Of a DNA stretch of 64,000 nucleotides, positions 55,559 through 63,947 are shown piece after piece (positions within the stretch are counted from its first letter, which is position 1; the number at the start of each line of letters is the position of its first letter). Made by a program: the position numbers and the translations under genes. Source of the stretch: Pseudomonas sp. UMAB-08 (GTDB lineage Bacteria > Pseudomonadota > Gammaproteobacteria > Pseudomonadales > Pseudomonadaceae); contig NZ_LT607418.1 of assembly GCF_900095225.1 (NCBI RefSeq), forward strand, positions 254,570 through 318,569, read 5' to 3'. The notes beneath the pieces are model-generated. The model had not been told where the DNA came from. It searched no databases and was given only the letters and a program-made list of their open reading frames with translations.

Positions 55559-56631
55559 GCTGCGGTGACCGAGGCTTGAGCCTGACGTTGCAGCTCGCCG
55601 CGCAATTGCACCAGACTCGGCGTGATGATCGGCACAAAAGCCGACTCGCGCCAGCGTCGGGCAAACGCGCTGCCGTGGGCAGACAGGAACGCTTTGCCAC
55701 CGCTGGCTTGCAATTCCAGCTGTACGGCACTGGCAGCGGACTCGGCGAGGGCGATTCGCAGGCGGAACAACGCGGCGGGCTGAGTGAGGAAGCGCTGGTC
55801 CAACAGGCCTTGCTTCAACTGGTCGACGGCCGCTTCGAGCTGCTGGCGTTGTTCGACTAACTCACCGCGCAGTACCGAGCGGGAGTCCTCCAGGTGGGTG
55901 TTCACCTCTGCGAGCGAACGCCGGGCCAGACCAATCGCCAACCCGCATTGCAGACCGAGAAATGCCGGGCGTACCGTTGGCAGAAACGTGCGAGCGTCAT
56001 CATGCAGCAGCCAGTCACGACTTAACGCCACGTTCTCCAGACTCAGCGCGGCGGTGTTGCTCGATTGCAAGCCCATCAGGTCCAAATCGTCGGAGCGCTG
56101 CAAGCCAGCCACTGCATCCGAAATGGCCAGAATGAAGGGGGCGCCACCTTCTTCTTGCTCGATGGCAGCGGCCACCACATAGCCGCTTTTACGCAGGTTG
56201 GTCACCCAAGGCAGACGGCCGTTGAGTGTCCAACCCTGATCCTGCGACCGGGCTCGGATCTGTAAGGCTTCGATGCCGGACAAAAACTTCATTGCGTTGG
56301 ACAGCCCCGTCGCTCCGGCCAACCGGCCACTTAACAAATCCGGCAACAGATGTTCACGCAACGCTACGTTCGGGCTGTGCAGCAGATACTCGATAAATGC
56401 TCGCTGCCCCCAAAAAACGAACGCTGCGGCCAATGAATGACTGGCCACCTGGGACACAATTTCCACGGCATCAGCAAGATTGCCACCGCCACCGCCCAGT
56501 TCCTCGCTGATGCCGACCCGCAGCACATCAGCACCGGCCAATTGCGGCAGAACCAGCTCCGCATCGCATGTGCCCAGGTCCAGGGCGTTTGCCTGTGCGT
56601 CCAGCCATTGCTTCAATTCAGGGTCGAGCAT
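55555..56631 (-). CDS. acyl-CoA-dehydrogenase-fold oxidoreductase (sulfur acquisition type)
   Basis: A 358-residue protein starting MLDPELKQWLDAQANALDLG behind AAAGGAG. It has the ISEELGGGGGNLADAVEIVSQVASHSLAAAFVFWGQRAFIEYLL start of acyl-CoA-dehydrogenase-like flavoenzymes and TLNGRLPWVTNLRKSGYVVAAA in the middle. Its size is smaller than true acyl-CoA dehydrogenases and close to SfnB/DszC-like desulfurisation oxygenases. It lies in the same overlapping unit as the sulfonate-like ABC transporter, so a flavin-dependent C-S bond cleavage or oxygenation role is plausible. The C-terminal half is divergent. Confidence 0.78.
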   Translation of the reverse strand: MLDPELKQWLDAQANALDLGTCDAELVLPQLAGADVLRVGISEELGGGGGNLADAVEIVSQVASHSLAAAFVFWGQRAFIEYLLHSPNVALREHLLPDLLSGRLAGATGLSNAMKFLSGIEALQIRARSQDQGWTLNGRLPWVTNLRKSGYVVAAAIEQEEGGAPFILAISDAVAGLQRSDDLDLMGLQSSNTAALSLENVALSRDWLLHDDARTFLPTVRPAFLGLQCGLAIGLARRSLAEVNTHLEDSRSVLRGELVEQRQQLEAAVDQLKQGLLDQRFLTQPAALFRLRIALAESAASAVQLELQASGGKAFLSAHGSAFARRWRESAFVPIITPSLVQLRGELQRQAQASVTAA

Positions 56632-56710
56632 ATGTTTCTCCTTTAGGCGGTGTATCTGGCACACCGCGTCAAGCCATTCGCGAATAAATTCGCCCCACAG
56701 CCTGCACAGC

Positions 56711-57271
56711 TCAAACCGCAGTCTTATCCCAGCGATATTTCGCCAGTTCGGGATTGAGCGGTGTACGCGCAAAGACATTGGCGAAGTTACACAGGGTCGC
56801 CAGGCTGACGCCCAGAATCACCTCCAGCGCATGGCCCTCGGCGTAGCCGGCGGCTTGAAAGGCGCTGAAGCCTTCGTCGCTGACATCGCCACGCGTGGCG
56901 ATCACTTCCCGAGTAAACGCTGCCAACGCTTCGAGCTTTTCTTGAGGCAGTTGTGTACGCGCACGCAGTGCGGTGACCACCTCATCCGGCAATTTCGCCT
57001 TATTTGTTGCGACGGCGGTATGCCCTGCGATGCAAAAATCGCAACCATGTGTGGTGGCAGCAACCAATTGCACCACTTCCCTTTCGGCCAGACTTAGCTC
57101 AGCCTTGGCGTTGATTCCCGATACAGTCACATAGGTTTCCAGCGCGGCTGGGGCATTCGCCAACACTCCCAGCAGGTTGGGAATGAAACCGGAGTTCTTC
57201 AGCGCGGTTTCGAGGAATGGGCGAGCTGCTTCGGATGCGCTTTCCAACGTGTGCAAGGTAACGCGAGACAT
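56711..57271 (-). CDS. AhpD/carboxymuconolactone-decarboxylase-family protein
   Basis: A 186-residue protein with the CxxC-xxH active site THGCDFCIAGHTAVA near residue 75, followed by EKLEALAAFTREVIATRGDV, as in AhpD-like peroxidase-related proteins. Such proteins reduce peroxides or recycle thiols. It is the first gene of the minus-strand unit and divergent from the AraC regulator, with a 114-base shared promoter region. A single REP-like arm lies between it and the next gene (56676-56695). Protecting against reactive products of the flavoenzyme is an inference. Confidence 0.87.
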   Translation of the reverse strand: MSRVTLHTLESASEAARPFLETALKNSGFIPNLLGVLANAPAALETYVTVSGINAKAELSLAEREVVQLVAATTHGCDFCIAGHTAVATNKAKLPDEVVTALRARTQLPQEKLEALAAFTREVIATRGDVSDEGFSAFQAAGYAEGHALEVILGVSLATLCNFANVFARTPLNPELAKYRWDKTAV

Positions 57272-57385
57272 GAAGTGACTCCTGATGTTGGGCCCGGTGT
57301 GGGGATGCCTCCAATTCTGTTGGTTATAAGAATTTCATTCCATATTCTAAAGTCGCTATTACTTGCTTCTGAGTCTTTCCATTAG

Positions 57386-58297
57386 ATGATTTCGTCCAGC
57401 CCCCTTATTGATTGGTTATTAGAAAGCCTTGAACTTGACGCCAGCCTCTTCCACGTGGGTCGCTATTGCGGTGGCTGGCATGCCAGTACCCAAGGACTGG
57501 CGCGTGCCAGCTTTCATCTGGTGGTACAGGGGCATTGCTGGCTGCACATCGACGGCCAGGCTCAGGCACAACAACTGAACAGTGGCGATGCCGTTTTTTT
57601 GCTGCGTGATGTGGGTTACCGCCTGTCCAGCGCTGAATCCGTTGAGGACGCCCAACGTCAGCCGCAGAGGACGATGCAAGCGCTGGATAGAGACGCGGGT
57701 GATGGCGTTGGACTGGTGTGTGGTTTCTTTCATTTTCAGTCCGGGCTGTCGTCGTTGATCATCGAAGCGCTGCCCGACTGGATCATTCTGAAGGCGGGTG
57801 ATCCATCCTCAAGCGCTGCACGCAGCCTGTTCGAGCTGATCCTGGAGGAGTGCAACCGGAAACCGGCCCCTTCCTCGGTGCTGCTGGAACGCCTGAGCCA
57901 TTTGCTATTTCTGTATGTAATGCGCCAACAGGTCACGAGCAACCCCAACCTTGGCGGACTCGTGGCACTGGCACGTCACCCGACCTTTGCCCCGCTGCTG
58001 GGACAACTGATCGAACACCCGGAACAGCCATGGCCCCTGGAAAACATGGCCGCCAGCATCGGCCTGTCGCGTTCGGCGTTCTTCAAACGCTTCAATGAAC
58101 TGTCCGGGCAATCGCCCGGACAGGTGCTGCTGGCCTTGCGCATTCGTCACGCCTGTCAATTGTTCAAAACTAACAAGACCGTGGAACACGTCTGCGCGGC
58201 GGTGGGTTATCAATCGATTGCCGCCTTCACTCGGGCGTTCACCAAGGCAGTCGGTGTGCAACCGGGGGCCTATCGCAAGCAGCAAGAAGGACGGTAA
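57386..58297 (+). CDS. AraC-family transcriptional regulator with cupin_6 sensor
   Basis: A 303-residue regulator. Residues 10-190 are an AraC-binding cupin region (LASFHLVVQGHCWLHIDGQAQ, NSGDAVFLLRDVGYRLS, GLVCGFFHFQSG), and the C-terminal 100 residues contain two helix-turn-helices (LENMAASIGLSRSAFFKRFNELSGQSPGQVLLALRIRHACQLF and VEHVCAAVGYQSIAAFTRAFTKAVGVQPGAYR). It is divergent from the AhpD/ABC operon and is probably its regulator. Confidence 0.9.
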   Translation: MISSSPLIDWLLESLELDASLFHVGRYCGGWHASTQGLARASFHLVVQGHCWLHIDGQAQAQQLNSGDAVFLLRDVGYRLSSAESVEDAQRQPQRTMQALDRDAGDGVGLVCGFFHFQSGLSSLIIEALPDWIILKAGDPSSSAARSLFELILEECNRKPAPSSVLLERLSHLLFLYVMRQQVTSNPNLGGLVALARHPTFAPLLGQLIEHPEQPWPLENMAASIGLSRSAFFKRFNELSGQSPGQVLLALRIRHACQLFKTNKTVEHVCAAVGYQSIAAFTRAFTKAVGVQPGAYRKQQEGR

Positions 58298-58395
58298 GTG
58301 TTGCCAGTCGAACACTGAGTCAACACTGTGCGCCACAGGATACATCCCCGCCCGAAGAACAGCCTCTAAATCAGCCTTTCTCGTCCGTTTTCAGC

Positions 58396-58410
58396 TGGCA
58401 TGCACCGTGC
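58396..58410 (+). promoter_or_regulatory. sigma-54-like promoter of the SsuA-like gene
   Basis: TGGCATGCACCGTGC matches TGGC-N7-TGC spacing of -24/-12 promoters (GTGC in place of TTGC) and lies about 70 bases before the binding-protein ATG, on its strand. Sulfur-starvation genes in pseudomonads are often sigma-54 dependent. Confidence 0.45.
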
Positions 58411-58477
58411 ACTTGATCTTCTCAAACCTGTTGCCGACGGCATTGAAGCCAGACCGGACAGACCTTGAGAGACTGTA

Positions 58478-59422
58478 ATGAATTTATTTCGTTTTATCCG
58501 CCACGGCCTGGCAACCCTTGCCCTCGCAACCCCTTTGAGCCAGGCCGCAGAGCCAATCACGTTGGTGATTGGCGACCAGAACTACTACAACGTTCAGGCC
58601 TCAGTGGAGGCGTCAGGCGTGCTGGAAGGCGCACCTTACAAAGTCGACTGGAAGCACTTTCAATCCGCCGCTCCGGTCGCTGAAGGCTTGGAAGCCGGGG
58701 CACTGGACCTAGGTTTTCTCGGCGATTCCGGGTTTATCTTCCTCGCCGCCAAAGGCGCGTCGGTCAAGTTGATCGGCGTATCCCGACAGAACCCCGACAC
58801 CATTGCGTTATTGGTACCCAAGGATTCCCCGGCCAAGACCATTCAGGACCTGAAAGGCAAGAAAGTCGCCTATTGGCCGGGCGCCTGGAGCCAGCAACTG
58901 ACCTTGCGTGCCTTGGAGAAAGCGGGTCTGCCCAAGGACTATGTGGAGTTCGTCAAGTTGATGCCCATCGATGCCGCCGCCGCATTGCCACAAGGCAGCA
59001 TCGACGCCTTTCCGGTGTGGGAACCCTATATCTCCCAGCAGCAAGTATTCTCCGGCGCTCGCACGATCCTGACCGCTCGCGGCCTGATGCCCGGACTGTC
59101 CAGCATCGCGGCCAACGCCAACTCTATCGAATCCAAGCGCGCCGCTATCGCCGATTTCCTCGGACGCTTGCAAAAAGCGCGGGCCTGGGTTCAAACGCAC
59201 AAGGATGCTTATGCCGACACCTGGGCTGCAAAATCCGGTCTGGATCAGGCGGTTTCGCGGCACTGGATTGGTCAGGCCGACATGACCGTGGGCCCGGTGG
59301 ATGCGAGCGCTGCGGATGACTACCAAGGCACGGCGGACTTCCTGCTGACGACCGGCGCGCTGCAAAAAGCCTTTGATACCAAGGCCGTGATCGACAACTC
59401 ATTCAGCAAAGCCTTCAACTGA
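58478..59422 (+). CDS. aliphatic sulfonate ABC substrate-binding protein (SsuA-like)
   Basis: A 314-residue binding protein. A signal peptide ends near residue 24 (LSQAAEPITLVIGDQ). The mature part has the SsuA/NMT1-type blocks: VDWKHFQSAAPVAEGLEAGALDLGFLGDSGFIFLAAKG, TIQDLKGKKVAYWPGAWSQQLTLRALEKAGL and GSIDAFPVWEPYISQQQ. It captures a sulfonate in the periplasm. No permease or ATPase follows on its strand, so it likely feeds one of the neighbouring transporters. Confidence 0.9.
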   Translation: MNLFRFIRHGLATLALATPLSQAAEPITLVIGDQNYYNVQASVEASGVLEGAPYKVDWKHFQSAAPVAEGLEAGALDLGFLGDSGFIFLAAKGASVKLIGVSRQNPDTIALLVPKDSPAKTIQDLKGKKVAYWPGAWSQQLTLRALEKAGLPKDYVEFVKLMPIDAAAALPQGSIDAFPVWEPYISQQQVFSGARTILTARGLMPGLSSIAANANSIESKRAAIADFLGRLQKARAWVQTHKDAYADTWAAKSGLDQAVSRHWIGQADMTVGPVDASAADDYQGTADFLLTTGALQKAFDTKAVIDNSFSKAFN

Positions 59423-59424
59423 AT

Positions 59425-59712
59425 TTACGCCTCGCCGAGGCCTGCCAGATAGGCCCACGGGTAGATTCCCCGCTCGTGGCCGTCACTGAACACCAACTGC
59501 AGGCCATACCCCTGGGGATTCACTTCCAACAGCCGAATGCCGGGCGACACTACCGGCTTCAACCCCTGCAGTCGAAACGCGCGGCATTGCGAGCAGGGGC
59601 ACTGACGGCGTAACTGAGCGTGACCGATCAACTGCACGCTGCCGTCGGCCCAGTCCAGCCGCAACTGCTGTTTGCCCCGCGAATTACCGATGGCCTGCGG
59701 TGCCTGACTCAT
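59425..59712 (-). CDS. DUF971-domain protein
   Basis: A 95-residue protein formed of one DUF971 domain: LRLDWADGSVQLIGHAQLRRQCPCSQCRAFRLQG with the CxxC pair, and YGLQLVFSDGHERGIYPWAYLAGL. The domain is also the N-terminal part of gamma-butyrobetaine hydroxylases and an ApbC-neighbour in iron-sulfur metabolism. The ATG overlaps the HEAT-repeat stop codon by four bases. Its role in the ABC operon is unknown; metal or Fe-S handling is possible. Confidence 0.85.
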   Translation of the reverse strand: MSQAPQAIGNSRGKQQLRLDWADGSVQLIGHAQLRRQCPCSQCRAFRLQGLKPVVSPGIRLLEVNPQGYGLQLVFSDGHERGIYPWAYLAGLGEA

Positions 59713-60680
59713 TGCAGTTGGCTCAGTGCAATTCGCACGGCTTTGCGCACCTCCGGGTCGCCATCGTTCTGCGCAGTTTGCAAGGCAGCCAATGCCGCTT
59801 TGTCGCCAAGTTCACCCAGTGCCAAAGCGGCTTCCTTGCGCAGATTACTGATGCTGTGACCAAGGGTCTCGATCAGGCCCGGCAGTGCCTGCACATAACG
59901 CAAGCGGCCGAGGCTGCGGGTTGCACGCAATCGCACCTGCCAGTAATCGTCCCCCAGGGCCGCGATCAGCGCCGGGCCGGCATCGTCGTGGCCGACTTTA
60001 CCTAAAGTGGTCGCGGCTTCTTCGCGAACCTGCCAGGCTGCATCCTGCAAAGCCAGGCGCAAGGCAGGTAAAACCCGCGCATCAATGGCCAACCCCAAAG
60101 CCCCAGTGGCTGCGCGGCGCACATCGGTATCCGGGTCTTCGCTGGCGAGTCTGGCCAAGGCATCCAGAGCCTCGGTTTGCTTCAGCCAGCCGAGCACGCC
60201 GACGGCCTCACGGCGAACACTGGCATCCTCATCGTTAAGTGCGATCACCGCCGCTGGCGCCGCGGCGGGCAAGCGTAATTCACGCAATGCCCGGAACGCT
60301 GCGATGCGCACAGTGGCGTTTGCGTGCGCAGCCCACGGCAGAATCACCTCACCTGCTTCTTGTGTCTTGAGCACGCTCAAGCTTTGGGCCGCAGCGTCTT
60401 TAACGGCGTGGGCGGGATCGGTCAATGCCTCGCACAGCACCTGGACGACCTTGACCTCTTCCCAGGCTTCAAGCAGGCGCGCCGCCTCCGTACGCACCTC
60501 AATCGAAGGGTCCGCGCGCAACCGGTCGACCAACCAAAGCAACCCGTCGGGCTCCTCAAGGTCAGCGAGTTCGATCAAGGCAATGCGCCGCACGCCAGGG
60601 TCTTCATCTTCAAGGCGTGGACGCAGGGCAAGAATGTCGGGATTGTCGATGTCATTCAGGGTGTCGGTCATATCAGTCAT
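59709..60680 (-). CDS. HEAT-repeat protein
   Basis: A 323-residue solenoid with about nine repeats of the DxDxxVRRxAxxALGxLxxxxALxxLxxAL type, for example EDASVREAVGVLG-like segments, DPDTDVRRAATGALGL, DAAWQVREEAATTLGKVG, DYWQVRLRATRSLGRLR and DGDPEVRKAVRIAL. PBS-lyase-type HEAT repeats bind proteins or linear tetrapyrroles; here they probably scaffold another protein of the operon. It overlaps the ATPase gene upstream and the DUF971 gene downstream by four bases each, so it is an integral part of this transport operon. Confidence 0.9.
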   Translation of the reverse strand: MTDMTDTLNDIDNPDILALRPRLEDEDPGVRRIALIELADLEEPDGLLWLVDRLRADPSIEVRTEAARLLEAWEEVKVVQVLCEALTDPAHAVKDAAAQSLSVLKTQEAGEVILPWAAHANATVRIAAFRALRELRLPAAAPAAVIALNDEDASVRREAVGVLGWLKQTEALDALARLASEDPDTDVRRAATGALGLAIDARVLPALRLALQDAAWQVREEAATTLGKVGHDDAGPALIAALGDDYWQVRLRATRSLGRLRYVQALPGLIETLGHSISNLRKEAALALGELGDKAALAALQTAQNDGDPEVRKAVRIALSQLQ

Positions 60681-61525
60681 ATGGCGAATCGCGGTCGATT
60701 ATTTTCAATGGGAAGCCCGAGGGGATTCAGGCGAGGTAATTGCCTACCGTCTTCATGACGCAGCAATTCGAGGCAATGACGCTTCAAACGTGAAAATTCA
60801 GGGCTGGTGACCAGCTCAGTCAAACGTGGGCGAGGAAAATCAAGGCGCAAGTCTTCGATGATACGACCGGGGCGCGAACTCATCACCAGCAGGCGATCGG
60901 CCAAAAACAAGGCTTCGTCGATGTCGTGGGTGACAAACACCACCGTGGTGCGGATGCGGGTCCAGATATCCAACAACAACTCCTGCATTTTCAAACGGGT
61001 CAAGGCATCGAGGGCACCGAACGGCTCGTCCATCAACAACAGGCGTGGTCGGTTGATCAACACACGAGCGATTTCCACCCGTTGCTGCATGCCCCCGGAG
61101 AGCTGATTCGGCCAGCGATCAGCGAAGCCATTCAGGCCCACCAGCGAGAGCATTTCATCGGCGGCGGCTTGCCGTTCGGACTTGCCAACACCGCTCATCT
61201 TCAAGCCGAAGGCAACGTTGTCGCGAACCGAGCGCCATGGGAACAACGTGTGTTGCTGGAACACCATGCCGCATTGCGGCGACGGGCCTTGCACCGGCAC
61301 GCCATCGACCTCCAGCCGACCCTGGCGCGGTTGCAGATGGCCGGCCAGGGCGCCAAGCAAGGTCGATTTGCCGCAGCCTGACGGCCCGAGGATACAAACG
61401 AATTCACCGGGCTCTATCTGGCACTCCAGCGCCTGCACCGCCTCGAACGCGTCTTTCTGTTCGCCAAGGGTGATGGACAGGTCATGGATGTCGATGCGCC
61501 CTGCAGGGATTTGTGCAATGTTCAT
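60677..61525 (-). CDS. ABC transporter ATPase (SsuB/TauB/NrtD-like)
   Basis: A 282-residue ATPase starting MNIAQIPAGRIDIHDLSITLG. Walker A is ILGPSGCGKSTLLGALAG near residue 48, the signature WPNQLSGGMQQRVEIARVLINRPRLLLMDEPFGALD near residue 145, and the switch VVFVTHDIDEALFLADRLL. A longer upstream frame is not used since ATG 61525 overlaps the permease stop (ATGA). It energises the adjacent permease. Confidence 0.93.
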   Translation of the reverse strand: MNIAQIPAGRIDIHDLSITLGEQKDAFEAVQALECQIEPGEFVCILGPSGCGKSTLLGALAGHLQPRQGRLEVDGVPVQGPSPQCGMVFQQHTLFPWRSVRDNVAFGLKMSGVGKSERQAAADEMLSLVGLNGFADRWPNQLSGGMQQRVEIARVLINRPRLLLMDEPFGALDALTRLKMQELLLDIWTRIRTTVVFVTHDIDEALFLADRLLVMSSRPGRIIEDLRLDFPRPRLTELVTSPEFSRLKRHCLELLRHEDGRQLPRLNPLGLPIENNRPRFAI

Positions 61526-62307
61526 CAGGCTTTGCCTCGCGGTCGATACCAAGGGGTAAACAGCCCACCCAACCGTTTGATCAGTAGACTGCTGCCCATG
61601 CCGAGCACGCCAATCAGCAACATGCCGACGACGATGTCGGCGTAGTTCTGGATGGTGTACGACTCCCAGGTGTAATAACCAATGCCAAACTGGCCGGAGA
61701 TCATTTCCGCCGTCACCAGACAGAACCATGAAGTGCCCATACCAATCGCCAGGCCGGTGATGATGCTCGGTGCCGAGCCCGGCAAAATCACCTCCGACAG
61801 AATCGACAGACGCCCTGCCCCGAGGCTTTTTGCCGAGGCTATGAGGCGTGGATCGACACCTTCGACACCGTGCACGGTGTTGAGCAGGATCGGAAACAGC
61901 GCACCGGTGAAGGTGATGAAAATCATCGACAGCTCCGATGACGGGAACATCAAAATCGCCAGAGGAATCCAGGCTACGGCCGGGATCGGGCGCAAAACTT
62001 CCAATGGCGGCAGCAAGACATCTTCGGCCCATTTTGAACGGCCGATGGCCACACCCAGCCCGATGCCGATCACAGCGGCTACTACATAGCCGGCAAACAC
62101 CCGGCTCAGGCTGGCGCTCAAATGCTGGCCGAGTTTGCCCGAGTCCATCAGACTCGCTGCCGCCTGCGCCACTGCCAGAGGGGTAGGCACATTGGCGAAG
62201 GTCACCACGCCCAAATTCCAGTGATGGCCGGCGGCGAGTTGCCAGAACAACAGGCACATCAGTAAAGATGCCGTACGCGGGATCCAGTGAATAAATGATG
62301 CGGACAT
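61525..62307 (-). CDS. ABC transporter permease (SsuC/TauC/NrtB-like)
   Basis: A 260-residue inner-membrane protein starting MSASFIHWIPRTASLLMCLLF. It has six or so helices and the EAA-type loop ASAKSLGAGRLSILSEVILPGSAPSIITGLAIGMG near residue 165. With the downstream ATPase and upstream binding protein it forms a complete importer for a sulfonate- or nitrate-like anion. Confidence 0.92.
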   Translation of the reverse strand: MSASFIHWIPRTASLLMCLLFWQLAAGHHWNLGVVTFANVPTPLAVAQAAASLMDSGKLGQHLSASLSRVFAGYVVAAVIGIGLGVAIGRSKWAEDVLLPPLEVLRPIPAVAWIPLAILMFPSSELSMIFITFTGALFPILLNTVHGVEGVDPRLIASAKSLGAGRLSILSEVILPGSAPSIITGLAIGMGTSWFCLVTAEMISGQFGIGYYTWESYTIQNYADIVVGMLLIGVLGMGSSLLIKRLGGLFTPWYRPRGKA

Positions 62308-62339
62308 AAATATTTTCCGGGAAATTCTGTGCTGCAGCC

Positions 62340-62403
62340 TTCGCGAATGAATTCGCTCGCGCAGAGATTGCATGCTTTCTGCAGGAGCGGATTTATTGGC
62401 GAA
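62340..62403. repeat. REP-type inverted pair
   Basis: Arms 62340-62364 and 62379-62403 are imperfect inverted copies (TTCGCGAATGAATTCGCTCG against TTCGCCAATAAATCCGCTCC), resembling Pseudomonas REP sequences arranged as a pair. It lies between the binding-protein and permease genes of one operon, where it may shape mRNA stability. A lone similar arm is at 56676-56695. Confidence 0.65.
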
Positions 62404-62409
62404 TGGGCC

Positions 62410-63816
62410 TCAACGACTGGCGATGGACTTGGCACTGGCATCGGTGAAATCGAGCACCTTGCCGCCCTTGGCCTTGGCGTACTGCTGCGCCTGTCCCTTG
62501 AGCAGAAAAGCGCTGAGCCGCCCCTTGGCATCAGTGGCGAACCAGGCCTGATCGGCCAGCAGCTTGATCCCGCTGTCACTGGCCTGGGCATAGATCGCGC
62601 GGATGCTTTTGCCTTCTTTCTTTAAGCTGTCCAGCGCACTGAAGGCCGATTCCGCCGAAGCGTAATGGCGCACTTTCGGCTCACCCTTGACCCATATTTC
62701 AGCCACCCGAGTGAAGTCGGTGATGGGTTTACCGCTGATTGCATCATTGGCGTTGAGCGGCAACTGGACGTAGTTGGCTAATTGCTCGGTGTAATCCAGT
62801 CCCGAGGCTTTAAACGCAGCGCGGATGTACTGATCGTCGATGAAACTGTTCAGATCCAGCCCCCTGTCGGCCTTCTTCAGCAGCTTGAGGGTATCAATGG
62901 CGGTGCCTACGGCCTGACGGTATTCGGGCTTCCAGGTCATCTCGCGGGTCTGCACGCCCAACGGACCGTGGAACAGATAATTGACCTCGGCTTCGATACC
63001 CGTGACTTTCTCAATCAGCTCGCTGTATTTTTCCGGTTCGGCGGCCAGCAATTGATTGGCTTCGATCCCCGCACGCAGATAGGCGACCACCACTTCCGTG
63101 TATTGCCTGGCGTAGGTTTCGTCAACCAGCGCGCCATGGAAGGTCGGGCTGTTGGACTGGGAACCGTCGTAAATCTTGCGAGCGAAACCACGATTGGGGA
63201 ACAACTCGGCATAGGGCACGAAGTCGGCGTGGGCATCGATTTTGTTCGCCTGCAAGGCCGAGCCCGCGATTTCAGGAGCTTGGGCGATGATATTCACATC
63301 CTTGAGCGGGTCCCAACCTTCGACGGCGACGGCGCGCAACAACATGCCATGGGCGGTCGAAGCGAACGGGACAGAGATACTCTTGCCCTTGAGCTCGGAC
63401 AACGACTGCACAGTAGAGCTGCTGGGCACCACGATACCGTTGCCGCTGCCTTTGATACTGCCGGACAATACGCTGATGAACAGGCTGTGTTTGCCTGCGG
63501 TTTCGAACGCCACACCGTTGAAGGCGCCGGGGAAGTCAGCCATGGCACCGAAGTCCAGCTTGCCGGCGACCATTTCATTGGTCAGCGGCGCACCGCTGGT
63601 GAAGTTCTTCCATTCGACGTCGTACGTCGCGTCCTTGTATTTACCATCGTGGGGCAAGTATTTATCCAACAGGCCCAGCTCACGAATCAACAAACCGCCA
63701 GCGGCGCAGTTAATGGTGGCGTCTTGGGTACCGATGGCGATGCGGATGGTTTCTGCCTGGACAGGCAAGGTCAATGAGGCCAGGACAAAGCCGGCCAGGG
63801 CTGCACGCAATAACAT
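62410..63816 (-). CDS. ABC substrate-binding protein with C-terminal NosL-like domain
   Basis: A 468-residue exported protein. The signal peptide ends near residue 21 (VQAETIRIAIGTQD). Residues 22-360 are an NMT1/SsuA-type binding protein (YDVEWKNFTSGAPLTNEMVAGKLDFGAMADFPGAFN, LKGKSISVPFASTAHGMLLRAV). Residues about 375-465 resemble NosL: KVRHYASAESAFSALDSL, SIRAIYAQ, DQAWFATDAKGRLSAFLLKG, then GGKVLDFTDASA. NosL proteins bind Cu(I), but the cysteine usual in this region is not present here. It is about 120 residues longer than most such binding proteins. Confidence 0.85.
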   Translation of the reverse strand: MLLRAALAGFVLASLTLPVQAETIRIAIGTQDATINCAAGGLLIRELGLLDKYLPHDGKYKDATYDVEWKNFTSGAPLTNEMVAGKLDFGAMADFPGAFNGVAFETAGKHSLFISVLSGSIKGSGNGIVVPSSSTVQSLSELKGKSISVPFASTAHGMLLRAVAVEGWDPLKDVNIIAQAPEIAGSALQANKIDAHADFVPYAELFPNRGFARKIYDGSQSNSPTFHGALVDETYARQYTEVVVAYLRAGIEANQLLAAEPEKYSELIEKVTGIEAEVNYLFHGPLGVQTREMTWKPEYRQAVGTAIDTLKLLKKADRGLDLNSFIDDQYIRAAFKASGLDYTEQLANYVQLPLNANDAISGKPITDFTRVAEIWVKGEPKVRHYASAESAFSALDSLKKEGKSIRAIYAQASDSGIKLLADQAWFATDAKGRLSAFLLKGQAQQYAKAKGGKVLDFTDASAKSIASR

Positions 63817-63947
63817 GGGTTTATCCCCTCGTAATTTATAAGAGTCGTCTCCGCCACGATCAGGCGCGGTGGGAAACGAGGGGTAGTGCTCTCAGGCGTC
63901 CGGTAGTTGCCGGATGGCTTTGCTCGGTCAGCAGACCAGCGATGGGT

